Part shown: positions 1 through 10,000 of the stretch, piece by piece
How the letters are laid out: each line of letters begins with the position of its first letter
How positions within the stretch are numbered: position 1 is the stretch's first letter
Source: a virus
Length of the DNA stretch: 25,306 nt
Virus record (IMG/VR): IMGVR_UViG_3300000130_000012
Span: 1-25,306 of that record
Strand: one strand, 5' to 3'
Program-made: the position numbers and the translations under genes
The notes under the pieces: model-generated
The model's database searches: none
Seen by the model: only the letters and a program-made list of their open reading frames with translations
Told to the model about the DNA's origin: nothing

Positions 1-609
1 ACCTACTACTACTGTTGTATCGTTTATATTTGTTCTTATTAGTCTACCCTCACCGTCATCATAATAACTACCACTTGGGGTAGTAATATTAATAGAATTA
101 GGTAAAATATAATCACCAAATAAAGATTTTGGGATTGATATTACTCCTATAGTTGGGGAAATTATTCGTGGTTCACCATAAACATCTTCATCCCATATAG
201 CTTCTCCATATAAAGGACCTGATAGTGCTTGTGTTGTGTAAGAACTAGTAGGCCAGTATTTTTCAGGATTTAAATCGGTTTGATTAAAGTTTTCAAATGC
301 GTTTGAATCTATTTTACCTTGTGTAGTTCCGTCTGGATTGGTTTTTTGTATGTTTGCTATTTGTACCTCACCATTACTACTTGAAATATAATTTGAGTAG
401 TATAGTTGTTGAGCAGAATAATATATAGAAGATTGTGAATATTCTGTTATATATCCTGTGGTACTAGAGGTTTCTAATTTTGCTCCTAAAAAACGATCAA
501 CTCCTACATCGGAGGCAACTAATTCATTACCCTCAAAAGAGAATCCTTTAGTAACCTCTAAGGGTGATATTATTATATCTTGTGAATTTAATGTTTTGTA
601 CGCCGCCAT
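1..609 (-). CDS. Phage structural protein, N-terminal 203 residues (3' end outside window)
   Basis: The frame is open from the ATG at 609-607 to the window edge, giving 203 residues without a stop; the C-terminus is missing. The protein begins MAAYKTLNSQDIIISPLEV and is rich in Ser, Thr, Tyr, Asn and Gly with few charged residues, as in phage virion beta proteins. A second ATG at 613-611 is in another frame and soon hits a stop, so 609 is the start. It lies 6 nt after the 342-aa gene and is the last visible gene of the virion operon. The leader is A-rich without a Shine-Dalgarno sequence. The opening residues resemble a family common in uncultured marine phages, by recollection only. The exact role (tail or baseplate periphery) is inferred from position and composition. 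Confidence 0.7.
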   Translation of the reverse strand, partial: MAAYKTLNSQDIIISPLEVTKGFSFEGNELVASDVGVDRFLGAKLETSSTTGYITEYSQSSIYYSAQQLYYSNYISSSNGEVQIANIQKTNPDGTTQGKIDSNAFENFNQTDLNPEKYWPTSSYTTQALSGPLYGEAIWDEDVYGEPRIISPTIGVISIPKSLFGDYILPNSINITTPSGSYYDDGEGRLIRTNINDTTVVVG

Positions 610-615
610 TCATTT

Positions 616-1644
616 TTAGAAATCTAGTTTAACTCTAACTAAAGCTTCTTTTGTAAAGTCTTTGTTAAGAGGTTTTGAAAGTTTTGCTACTGCTAATAAT
701 TCATTTGAATCATTATATAATCCAATAGATGTCATATATGTTTGTGGGTTGTTAATAAAGTAATTATAAATTACTTCACCTGTTGATCCTGAAATATATG
801 ATGGGTTTTCTGAATAGTTAAATTCACTGTTTCTTGCTCTTACAAATACAAAATCAGATGTAATTGTTTCTTCTGAATTTAATCCGAATGAAGATCCTGA
901 TTGAAAACAACGAAGTAAATCTTGTGAATTAAAACCCGGAGTATTTGGTGTTACGTTTGTGTCTAAAGATATTCCTCCATTTGCTCCTGATAAATCTAAG
1001 GCATCTCCATTTAATAATATTGTTCCAATGTCTGGTAGAAATAAACCATATGAACCACTTTTTTCTGTATATCCCGTTCCACCTGAACCTGAGTTATGGG
1101 AAAAACCATCTGACCCACTGATTACTTGATATGCTCTCATTGTACCATAATAAGTTGGTACATTAACCATATTTGAATCATCTGTTAAAGTTACTTGTTG
1201 GTTAGTAGGACCAGTTAATATTACATTTAATGAACCAGGAAATAATGATTGTTTATAAGCTGCTCTTTCTACACTAATTGCATAAATTGAACTACCTGTG
1301 ACACCACCAAATACAAAGGACCCATTTTCATCTTCTAATACTAATGATCTATATTGACCATAGATTGTTGAAGCTGGAGATACATTAGGTACTGCTGGTT
1401 GGTTGTAAGCAAGTTGACCATATCCATCTATATTACCATAAGCGATTTCAAACTGAGCTTGTGACCCTGCCTGATTCTGGTCAGCATTATATACTGCTAT
1501 ATAATATTTTCCTGATTCCGCTATTTCTTGACTTGATCTTGTAAAGAAGGTTGTAAGTACTGGTGCGTTATTTGTCCAACAGGTGGCCGTTTGTGCTTGT
1601 GCACTTACTACAAAATCATCTGCTTCTAATCTTTTAAATCCCAT
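616..1644 (-). CDS. Putative tail/baseplate structural protein (342 aa)
   Basis: This is a 342-residue protein starting MGFKRLEADDFVVSAQAQTA, with Gly/Ser/Thr-rich beta-like sequence throughout. It has no signal peptide or membrane segment. Its C-terminal part (about residues 285-342) includes YMTSIGLYNDSNELLAVAKLSKPLNKDF, spaced so as to suggest a compact beta domain that reports on material or fibre attachment; this is only a guess. It starts 10 nt after the 221-aa gene and ends 6 nt before the next one, so it is co-transcribed with its neighbours. I do not recognise a named family. The assignment as a virion protein rests on operon position and composition. The opening motif recurs in marine phage structural clusters as far as I recall. 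Confidence 0.65.
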   Translation of the reverse strand: MGFKRLEADDFVVSAQAQTATCWTNNAPVLTTFFTRSSQEIAESGKYYIAVYNADQNQAGSQAQFEIAYGNIDGYGQLAYNQPAVPNVSPASTIYGQYRSLVLEDENGSFVFGGVTGSSIYAISVERAAYKQSLFPGSLNVILTGPTNQQVTLTDDSNMVNVPTYYGTMRAYQVISGSDGFSHNSGSGGTGYTEKSGSYGLFLPDIGTILLNGDALDLSGANGGISLDTNVTPNTPGFNSQDLLRCFQSGSSFGLNSEETITSDFVFVRARNSEFNYSENPSYISGSTGEVIYNYFINNPQTYMTSIGLYNDSNELLAVAKLSKPLNKDFTKEALVRVKLDF

Positions 1645-1654
1645 ATCTTTTTTA

Positions 1655-2320
1655 TTATGTTGTTGATTTAGTTATTGTTATTGGAATAGTAATTCTAGCT
1701 CCACTATCTAAACCTGTAAATGTTAAAGTACTAATTAAAGTTGCATTTGCCCCAAACAATGTATTTACTGTAGTTGATCTTAATGTAACTTGTGTACCTG
1801 TTATAGTTGAGGAAACATTTGTTCCTAAAGTTGTTGTTGAATTAACATTTGATGTTGTTGATGCTACTGTATTAATACCAGTTGCTTCAAATGTATTTAA
1901 TAATCTAACATCTGCTATTGTACATGAATATCCTGATGTTTCAAATACTTGATCATTACCTAAGTAATTTAATGTTTGTGGTGTAATTGCCAATGTAGCA
2001 CCTTGTTGAAGTGTTACCGCATCATACCCAACATTTAATACTGGTAATTTAGCTGTACCTCTTGGTAGTGTTGCTAATTTATATTTCATTATTTGTGATT
2101 CAAGAGGAAATGCTTCTAATAAAGGCATTCCATCTATAGCCTCACCATAAAACTGTGAACCAGAGGGGTGTGATGGATTATAAAGTGTATAATCTATTTC
2201 ATCATCTGCTAAAGCAAATTGTGTGATTCTAAATGAACCGTCGTTGGCTGCTAATAATTCTCTACCTTTTGTTGTCAAGATAGCATCAACTGTTATTACT
2301 GAATTGTTTAAATATCCCAT
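1655..2320 (-). CDS. Putative virion structural protein (221 aa)
   Basis: The first 100 residues (MGYLNNSVITVDAILTTKGR, then ITQFALADDEIDYTLYNPSH and EAIDGMPLLEAFPLE) look like a conserved phage structural family that I remember from marine contractile-tailed phages. I cannot name a T4 counterpart. The remaining part, residues about 145-221, is almost entirely Thr, Ser, Val, Asn and Ile. It reads as low-complexity beta strand, possibly a fibre-like or Ig-like tail. No membrane segment or signal peptide is visible. The gene follows the 1553-aa gene after 30 nt; that gap holds an ATATTTATAA box at 2340-2349, so this gene may have its own transcript start. Confidence 0.65.
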   Translation of the reverse strand: MGYLNNSVITVDAILTTKGRELLAANDGSFRITQFALADDEIDYTLYNPSHPSGSQFYGEAIDGMPLLEAFPLESQIMKYKLATLPRGTAKLPVLNVGYDAVTLQQGATLAITPQTLNYLGNDQVFETSGYSCTIADVRLLNTFEATGINTVASTTSNVNSTTTLGTNVSSTITGTQVTLRSTTVNTLFGANATLISTLTFTGLDSGARITIPITITKSTT

Positions 2321-2338
2321 TTGTGTTTATTATTATAT

Positions 2339-2349
2339 ATTATAAATAT
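2339..2349 (-). promoter_or_regulatory. ATATTTATAAT box before the 221-aa gene (candidate late promoter or processing site)
   Basis: The sense strand reads ATATTTATAAT in the 30-nt gap between the 1553-aa stop and the 221-aa start; the ten-base core ends 19 nt before the ATG. The same core is found in the junctions at 7026, 17085 and 20254. Function is inferred from recurrence only. Confidence 0.35.
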
Positions 2350-2350
2350 G

Positions 2351-5300
2351 TTACTCTATTAGTTTGTTGTCCCTTAGTTGCTTTAATGCCTCATCTGGTG
2401 TAAGTTCTATTTCTTTTATTGGAAAATTTGGAAATAAGAAACCAGAAGGTGTGTTATTTTTCTTTAATAAAGGTGAGTACGTTGTTATAATACTCCCAGA
2501 TTGCTCTTGTTTAGTAAAAGACCCAGTAGCATTTTGTGGTGTAGGATCTACTCCCGTATCATTACCATATACTAAATCTTGATTTTGAGATGGTATAAAT
2601 TCTCTTTTTATTGGCAATTCAGCATAAGGGAAAGTCTGATTTATTATTATTGATGAAGGTTCAAAATTCCATCTTCTTAATAAAAAGAAATCTTTATTAA
2701 TAGAAGGATCAACTGGTCTGTCTAATAACAATAATAATTGACTATCAAAAGCTCCTCTTTCAACTGGTGTTTGTACCCCTAGAATATTATATACCTTGGA
2801 TTCATCATTAACAAATCTTATTTGGTCTCCTACCTTTACACTCCATAAAATGTTAAAATTAGGTATTACAGTATCCTCTGGTTCAAACCCACCTGGAAAT
2901 CTTGTACTTGGTCCTGGGTTATATGTTAAAGATTGTTGTGATCTCTGGTTATAGTAATCATTTCCAAATGGTTGATCTTCATATACAGGAGGAGCTGGAG
3001 ATGGTTCAACAGGAACTAAATTATTTTCATTGGATAAAGATATTTGTTGGGTTAATGGGGCATCAACTCCATTTATATCTTTAAATCTATTTTGTGTTGA
3101 ATTAGTTGGAAATACCCAAAATGGTGTTACCATTGATCCAGCACTTTCAGCTTGACCTGCATCTTCTGTATTGGAATTAATTACTACATTTACAAATGGA
3201 CCATCTACGGATGGGGATATATTATTACCTCCATTGTGTTGTGGAGTTACTGTTGGATTCCAATAATTCCTAGGTGCATCTACACCTTCTGCTGCATACC
3301 GTTGTCTTACATTAATTCTATATGATCTGTTTGCTGTTATAACTTCGCTTGGAGCATTTTTAATCCCAAAATTTAAGGTAGCATATTGAGCTCCATAACC
3401 ACCATCTGTTTGACCATTTTGAATAGCATAATTACTTGTACCATCCGCTCTCATATTAACTCTAAATGTTTTTCCATTATTTATTACACCAACATTTTGT
3501 GAACCATAAGCTGAAGTTAAAGGTATATTAAGTACATTACCCCCTGCATAGTTAAGAGTTAAGGTAGCTTGATCTGTCACTTCTATTGGTATTTTTGCCC
3601 ATTGGTTATTAACATATTTTTCAATGCTTATTTCAAAATCACCTACGGTACCATTGTTATAATTAGAGCTATCATTATAACCACCTTCAGATGTTCTATA
3701 TATTTGTGGTGGGGTTGTTGGAAATTTCCCACTAAATTCTATTGTATAAGTGGCAGATAAACCATTTGGACTTCCAGTGGGTGCTTGTGGGTCTGTAACA
3801 AAATTAATTAAACCCGCAGTACCACAAGTAGAGTCTGAAATAATTGGATCATCACAGGATCCTGATTCTATTGTAGGACCAAAATTATTTAAATAATTAA
3901 CACCTGATGCTAAATTAGTAGCACCTGCACTCCCTAATAAGTTGGTAAGAGTAATATTTTTACTATTATCATTTCCTGGGATATATAAAGGACCAATAAA
4001 ATTCATACCATATTCTGTGTATTGTTGAAAATATTCTGGTATGCTTTGTCCTTTTAAAGGAATGAAGGATTGATAACCATCAGAAGATGTTTGAGAATAT
4101 AAAACAGGTACTAATTGTTGTCCTACCTTTTCTATCTCTTGATTACCATTTAAAAAGTTATAGGCAGTTGATCCTTCTTGTTGGTTCATTGCTACCCTAC
4201 CAAATTGTAAATCCTCAGGATTAGTTGTTTCTACCCAAGTACCCTGTATGTCAAAAGCTGTATAAGGTGATAAATTTGGATTATTAGCATCTCCTGCCCC
4301 ATTAATTAAGTATTTAACATTAAATTGTACTTTATTGTTTATTACAGGATAAGGGTCTGTTATTTGTTCAGCATACGCAAAATTTGCATTTAAATAATCA
4401 ACTACGGGTACATTACCATATGTATATTGGCTTGATGCTGCCGAAGAAGTTGCATCATTAAAATCATTTGTTGTTGATCTTGACCCCACATATCTAGGAT
4501 AAATACTAGCTTTTTGTGTGTAGTTTGAAACGGGTACTGTAGATTTTAATGCTGACCCTGAAAGTATCAATTGAAAATTTGAAGGTGTATATGGGTCAGT
4601 TGAATAGTTTACTATTTGTATCTGTCTATTTTCTCTTTCACCAATAACATTATTTAAAAACGGTTGACAATCAACTGCGCCTTCAAACCCATTTGATCCT
4701 GAAAATGCGTTTTCTATAACTGTTGGTACTAAACCATCTCCATCTTGTAATCCTGCAGGTGTATTAAATTCTAATTGGTAATGTCGTACTACTAAAGAAT
4801 TTTCTACTGAAGCGGAATCTGCTGACCCTGATGATACCTGTAATGATAAAGATAAACAATCCTTAATATTAAGAGATTCTGAGGGTATTAAATAACTCAT
4901 AGTAATAGCATAACCATCAATATGGATATTCGCATTTTCATATAAGGATTCTGTTACAAAATCATTAGCTGTTGTTGGAACAGAAAGTGGGTAACTACCA
5001 GTATATAATCGAATTGAAGCGGTAGGCCAAGTTGGACCATCGCCTGCTTCACCCTCTCCATATACGTCTGTGGCGTATATAGCAGCTGCGTATTTTGCGC
5101 CTTCATCATCGCTACCTGTCCACGCAGCTAAAAACATAGATGCTGTTACTTGTACATCGTTTTGTGGTAGTTGGTTAAAAACATATAAACCATCTATACT
5201 AGAAGATAATGATTGTGAAAATGAGATATAAACATCACTCCATCGAGTTGCAAATAAATCTGGAGGTGTTATGTTTTGGTTATTAGCATTAGGGTTTTCT

Positions 5301-7012
5301 ATTGAAATATTTAATTGATCTGAAGAATATGTACCGTCCAGGTTTTGGCTTGTATTACCTGGGAATGTAAATCCTGTAGTTGATATTGATCCTATTTGGG
5401 CAAAAATACCTGTTTCAAAACCTTCTGGTAGTTGAAAGTTATTAGGAACTAAATCGTTAGTACTACTTGAAAAATTAACGATTATTGTTTCTTCCCCAGG
5501 ATCGGCATTATCATAAGATATTTTATATTTTACAAAATATCCATAATTTGTACATAAACCAAATTGTGCAGTCCCTATGGCATCATTACTATTAGGAATT
5601 GTTCCGGAAGTTGAAAAGAAACTACTTGTGTAAGTATAATCTCCATTTCTAAGACCGTTAAATCCTATCTCTGGTTGAGGGTTTAAAGTTGTTCCTTGGT
5701 TTTGGTTTATACTATATATTAAGTTACTAAATTCAGATAAAGTAAGTTTAACAGGTGTAAGATTTGCAAGGTCCAAATAACCAGCACTTGTGTCTATGTT
5801 ATTTACTGTTAATTTTATATAAGGATCAGCTCCAGGAACTGTTTCTAAATCAGTAATATCCCACTCAACATTTTCTGTTGCATCATTTAAGTTTGCAACT
5901 TTTATTTTACCTGCATTTTTATCAAAATCTTCTACTGATCCTGATAAAGTTGTTAATGTTTGATAAAAAGGTGAACCATCACCTATATATACTTCTGTTA
6001 CACTAGTAATAGTTGAATCATTATAAGCTATAGCTTCTCCAATTACTGGGGGTGATGTGCTAGTTCTAAAAGTGTATTCATTTGAGGTTGATGTAGCGTT
6101 TTCTAGATATACCCTAAATATGGCACCTGCTGATGGTGGGTTTTGCGATATAGAAGTATATTGGGTAAAAACCCAAGGTCTAACTTCCATTTCATCATGA
6201 AATACTTGAAATGAACCACTTACTGGTTCGTTTATTTGAGTTACCCCATTTAAAACTCCATTACCCAACTCATTTAATGTACCTTCTAAAAAAACATTAT
6301 TTATATTTACATTACTATTTACTGCTGAGGTGTATACATTGCCACCTAGAGGAATAAAGGGAGAAGCTGGTGCTCCTGAACCTGTTTCTGTTAATATATA
6401 AGCCTTATAAGGTCTATGTAAATGTGGGTTGTATCTATATGTATCTCCATCTCCACCACTAGTATTGTATCCTCTGTATACCCATAATTCTTGATCGTTT
6501 TTAAGTGGAATTTCAGTAGAGGATTCTACTATATTATTTGATGACAGATAAATAATAATATAAGTGGAAACACCTGTAAATCCGGCAGCTAGTAGTTCTG
6601 CTTGTTCAAATACAATTTTTTCACCTACTTGGTATCCTGATCCTGTTTCTACAACTTGGATAGAAGAGATTGTACTTCCTATAGATCTTAATTTAAATTG
6701 TGCTCCTACACCCCTTCCATCTCCAAAGGCATCTCTGTAAAGAAATGCTGTAAAATTATTAGTTACAGTTGGTTCAACATATGATAGTTGTTGGTTTTCT
6801 ATTAAATTAGTAAACTCAACCCCATTTTGAACTACATAAGAAATATTTTCTCCTAATGATGATATTTTAGCGGTAAAATTATTATTAGCTACCGTTGTAG
6901 GATCCTTAATAGCATTAAGCTGATTATTAATGGGAGAAGAACCTGATACCAATATTTGATTGGTAGTTTCCTTAAGATAATATTGTATGTCTGGTGTATT
7001 TCCTGCCGCCAT
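2351..7012 (-). CDS. Giant tail/baseplate structural protein (1553 aa)
   Basis: This very long beta-rich protein has high Ser, Thr, Asn, Gly and Tyr and almost no Cys. It starts MAAGNTPDIQYYLKETTNQI, with no signal peptide or membrane segment. Residues about 92-155 hold a module (GAQFKLRS, then GSGYQVGEKI and EQAELLAAGFT) that also occurs once in the 1895-aa neighbour. The last 100 residues (DFFLLRRWNFEPSSIIINQT, GFLFPNFPIKEIELTPDEAL, ending LRDNKLIE) look like a compact conserved end domain that I associate with marine phage tail proteins. It probably forms part of the tail periphery or fibres, possibly a functional analogue of the T4 gp7-gp10 wedge periphery. A 67-nt gap with a conserved leader precedes it, so it is probably separately expressed. 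Exact assembly position is not known. Confidence 0.75.
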   Translation of the reverse strand: MAAGNTPDIQYYLKETTNQILVSGSSPINNQLNAIKDPTTVANNNFTAKISSLGENISYVVQNGVEFTNLIENQQLSYVEPTVTNNFTAFLYRDAFGDGRGVGAQFKLRSIGSTISSIQVVETGSGYQVGEKIVFEQAELLAAGFTGVSTYIIIYLSSNNIVESSTEIPLKNDQELWVYRGYNTSGGDGDTYRYNPHLHRPYKAYILTETGSGAPASPFIPLGGNVYTSAVNSNVNINNVFLEGTLNELGNGVLNGVTQINEPVSGSFQVFHDEMEVRPWVFTQYTSISQNPPSAGAIFRVYLENATSTSNEYTFRTSTSPPVIGEAIAYNDSTITSVTEVYIGDGSPFYQTLTTLSGSVEDFDKNAGKIKVANLNDATENVEWDITDLETVPGADPYIKLTVNNIDTSAGYLDLANLTPVKLTLSEFSNLIYSINQNQGTTLNPQPEIGFNGLRNGDYTYTSSFFSTSGTIPNSNDAIGTAQFGLCTNYGYFVKYKISYDNADPGEETIIVNFSSSTNDLVPNNFQLPEGFETGIFAQIGSISTTGFTFPGNTSQNLDGTYSSDQLNISIENPNANNQNITPPDLFATRWSDVYISFSQSLSSSIDGLYVFNQLPQNDVQVTASMFLAAWTGSDDEGAKYAAAIYATDVYGEGEAGDGPTWPTASIRLYTGSYPLSVPTTANDFVTESLYENANIHIDGYAITMSYLIPSESLNIKDCLSLSLQVSSGSADSASVENSLVVRHYQLEFNTPAGLQDGDGLVPTVIENAFSGSNGFEGAVDCQPFLNNVIGERENRQIQIVNYSTDPYTPSNFQLILSGSALKSTVPVSNYTQKASIYPRYVGSRSTTNDFNDATSSAASSQYTYGNVPVVDYLNANFAYAEQITDPYPVINNKVQFNVKYLINGAGDANNPNLSPYTAFDIQGTWVETTNPEDLQFGRVAMNQQEGSTAYNFLNGNQEIEKVGQQLVPVLYSQTSSDGYQSFIPLKGQSIPEYFQQYTEYGMNFIGPLYIPGNDNSKNITLTNLLGSAGATNLASGVNYLNNFGPTIESGSCDDPIISDSTCGTAGLINFVTDPQAPTGSPNGLSATYTIEFSGKFPTTPPQIYRTSEGGYNDSSNYNNGTVGDFEISIEKYVNNQWAKIPIEVTDQATLTLNYAGGNVLNIPLTSAYGSQNVGVINNGKTFRVNMRADGTSNYAIQNGQTDGGYGAQYATLNFGIKNAPSEVITANRSYRINVRQRYAAEGVDAPRNYWNPTVTPQHNGGNNISPSVDGPFVNVVINSNTEDAGQAESAGSMVTPFWVFPTNSTQNRFKDINGVDAPLTQQISLSNENNLVPVEPSPAPPVYEDQPFGNDYYNQRSQQSLTYNPGPSTRFPGGFEPEDTVIPNFNILWSVKVGDQIRFVNDESKVYNILGVQTPVERGAFDSQLLLLLDRPVDPSINKDFFLLRRWNFEPSSIIINQTFPYAELPIKREFIPSQNQDLVYGNDTGVDPTPQNATGSFTKQEQSGSIITTYSPLLKKNNTPSGFLFPNFPIKEIELTPDEALKQLRDNKLIE

Positions 7013-7014
7013 TT

Positions 7015-7035
7015 ATGTTATTTTGTTATAAATAT
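7015..7035 (-). promoter_or_regulatory. Conserved 21-nt leader element before the 1553-aa gene
   Basis: On the sense strand this is ATATTTATAAC followed by AAAATAACAT, ending 2 nt before the ATG at 7012. It matches the element at 20243-20263 at 20 of 21 positions, although the two genes are unrelated and 13 kb apart. It lies in a 67-nt gap, one of the longest in the virion operon. It may be a late promoter, an mRNA processing site or an A/U-rich translation leader. Confidence 0.45.
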
Positions 7036-7079
7036 TTTAAAACTATATTTTTATACTATTGTTATTTTTTATGAATCTA

Positions 7080-10000
7080 TTAGTCCTGTGGAGGATCTGA
7101 TGGTCCACCTCCACCTGCATATATTTCTTGGGTATAATTACCACAATACAAACTTTGATTCTCTGTGTAATTTTGAACTACAATTCTAAATTGTCTAGAA
7201 GCATATGGAGGTGGTGGTACCGGAATAGGGGCAGTTGGTGTTTGTGCTCTAACCGTTAGAGTTGCATTACCTGTTCCTATTCCTCCATTAGAATTACTAT
7301 TTGGGTTTGGGGCAGGGCTAGGTGATATAATGAATAACCAAGATGGTGTTCCTGTTTCCCAATCACCACTATCATTATATTCTATCCACCATACCCATTG
7401 TGTAACTGGGTTACCATTCACATTTATTGTCATTGATCTTTCTCTTTCACCTGTATCTGCATTAAGCGCAATTGTGTTGGAGAGACCATTAGGACACGCT
7501 GTTTCAAGATTTCCAGGAGTTCCTTCAGTTGCTGTTAAATTAGGAGTTATTGTTATAGGTGAAGGTGGTGAATAAAGGTTAAAAGCCGGTCCAATAGGGA
7601 CTGCTGATGCTGTTATGTCACCATCGTAGCGTCCTAGTTTTGTTACGTTTGATTGTCCTCCCGCAATTGTAGGAGAGTCAACTAAATTATGATATGTGTC
7701 ATTTCTAGCATCCATAAACCATGGTACCTCACTTGGAGAATTTGTATTATCTCCATCAAACTCTGTTGAACCTGTATTGAAATTTCCAAAAGTATCAGTA
7801 TTAAAACCATCACCCGTTGATACCCTAACAAGACCACCATCCTCTGTTGTTTGGAAATAATTAGCTTGATCCCATCCTCTAAAGAACGATTCTGTAGGAT
7901 ATGTAGGTATTGGTGGAAAATAACCCTGTGCTAGCGATTCTGTAAATCCTGTTGCCGGGATTACATTTGGATCTTCTCCTGAAGACGTAGCATAGTAACT
8001 AAATACCCCACTTGCACTAAAAGTTAAATTATAGAATGAATCATCAAATGAATTAACTGCATCAGATGAGGGTTCTTGATCAATTATCAATAAAGTTGCA
8101 TCCTCAGTACCAGCAACACCATCATCTTGTAATGAAGTATTTGATATAAAATATGATTGATATCCTTCAATTAAACGATTTAAATAATCAGATGCCCCTG
8201 TTAAATTAAATATTACATAGTCACTATCAATAATATAAGGTTGTATTTTTACACCATTAACATCAACATTAGACATTTTAATATATTTAACCTTATTAGT
8301 TACATTATAGGCAACATCCTGGATTAATAAAGTTACAATTAAATCTTGTATTGCTGATGTGTATCCTAAACTAACTAATTCTGCTTGAGATATTGTTATA
8401 GTATCACCTGGAGCAAATCCTGAATTAATAGAGTTTGTTGATTTTACAGACAAAGGATAATTGGGATTCAAAGGGTCTGTAAATGTATTAATTATAAATT
8501 CGGCATAACCTCCATTACCATCTGTTGTAAAGTTAGTAGTTGTAACAGTAGTATTAGAACTAAAAGAAGCGACCTGGAATAGTTGAGTTATATTAAGTGG
8601 TATATTTTGTGTTAATGTACCATTTTGATTAACGGTATCTGCCCAAAACCATACATTTCCTGCTGTTGGTATAAATGTTGGAAGAAGGAAATCTGTTTCA
8701 TTTTTAGAAATATTATTGAACCATTGAATTCTAAAGAAATAATCTATAATAGCATCATGTCCAAAAAATGTTTTACAAATTTCATTAGCTCCTACTTGAA
8801 TAGCATTACCAAATTCTCCGTTATAAAATTCCCTTTGGTCAATTCTAGGATAATTAACAGGGGGTGATTGGTTTGATCCCGTTTGTTCTTGATGGTATGG
8901 AGGTGTAATTCCTAAAGATGGAACTATTGACTCACTCCATTGTTGTACAAACCCAGGATATTGAGCATAAAATTCAGAGGCAGAAACTTCAGCTTCTGTT
9001 AGACCACTATAAGGTTCCCCATTAATTTCAAAACAAATTTCTACTTCTTGATCCTCTACGGGTACAAACCCTGAATCTGTAAGAACTTGTAATTTAAAAA
9101 ATACACTACTACTATAGTTTGTACCAAATATTGTTTCTCCATAATCACTTTCAAAACCACCATATCCACCTCCAAATTGAATTTCGTCAATTTTGTATTT
9201 CATTCTATCTTCACCTGATAAATCACTATAATACATAAAATTATCTGTGATTAGTGAAGATGTTGCTAACGTCTGAAGGAAATCAAAATTATTTATACCT
9301 GATGTCCCTCTTAAATTAAGACTCATGGTAGTTGGATTGTTATTTATATTTGTTGAAAAAATAGATTCACCGTGAGTATCATTTACATCTATTAAATCGG
9401 TAGATGTGCTATAAAAATATCCTAATAAACAAGTATTCTGTGATGATTGACTAACTGGGGCAGCAAAATTATTATTAAAAGCTTCAAACACACCACCTGT
9501 TCCACCACTAAACCTATATATAGCAGAACCACTAACATTACCATATGCTGGGAATGAACTACTAGAATTAGGTACTTGATAGTCTCTTGGGAATGATTTA
9601 ACACTACCTGAATATTCAGGGGTGGTAAATGACATTGAAGGGGGTGCTTGTCTATTTCTTTCTAATAAATTTTGTTTTACAACAACACCAGAAGATAAAC
9701 TCGTTCTAGCAGGTGTAAAATCCTCTATCATTTTAAATAAAGAATTATCAAAAAATGAAATTAACCTAATAAAATCGTTTACATCATAACTACTTATATA
9801 TTTTGTAAAATATGCATCTCTTAAAGCATCTAATTGTGGGTACGAATACCCAGATTCAGATATTTGTCTTGGGTCACCTATATAATCACCTAAATTAAAA
9901 GCACCTATTTGTGCTATAATATCATCATTAACCTGGTCTGTGGGTGAGAATGCTACTTCTAAATAATTAATACTAGGATTACTACCACTTGGGTAAACAT

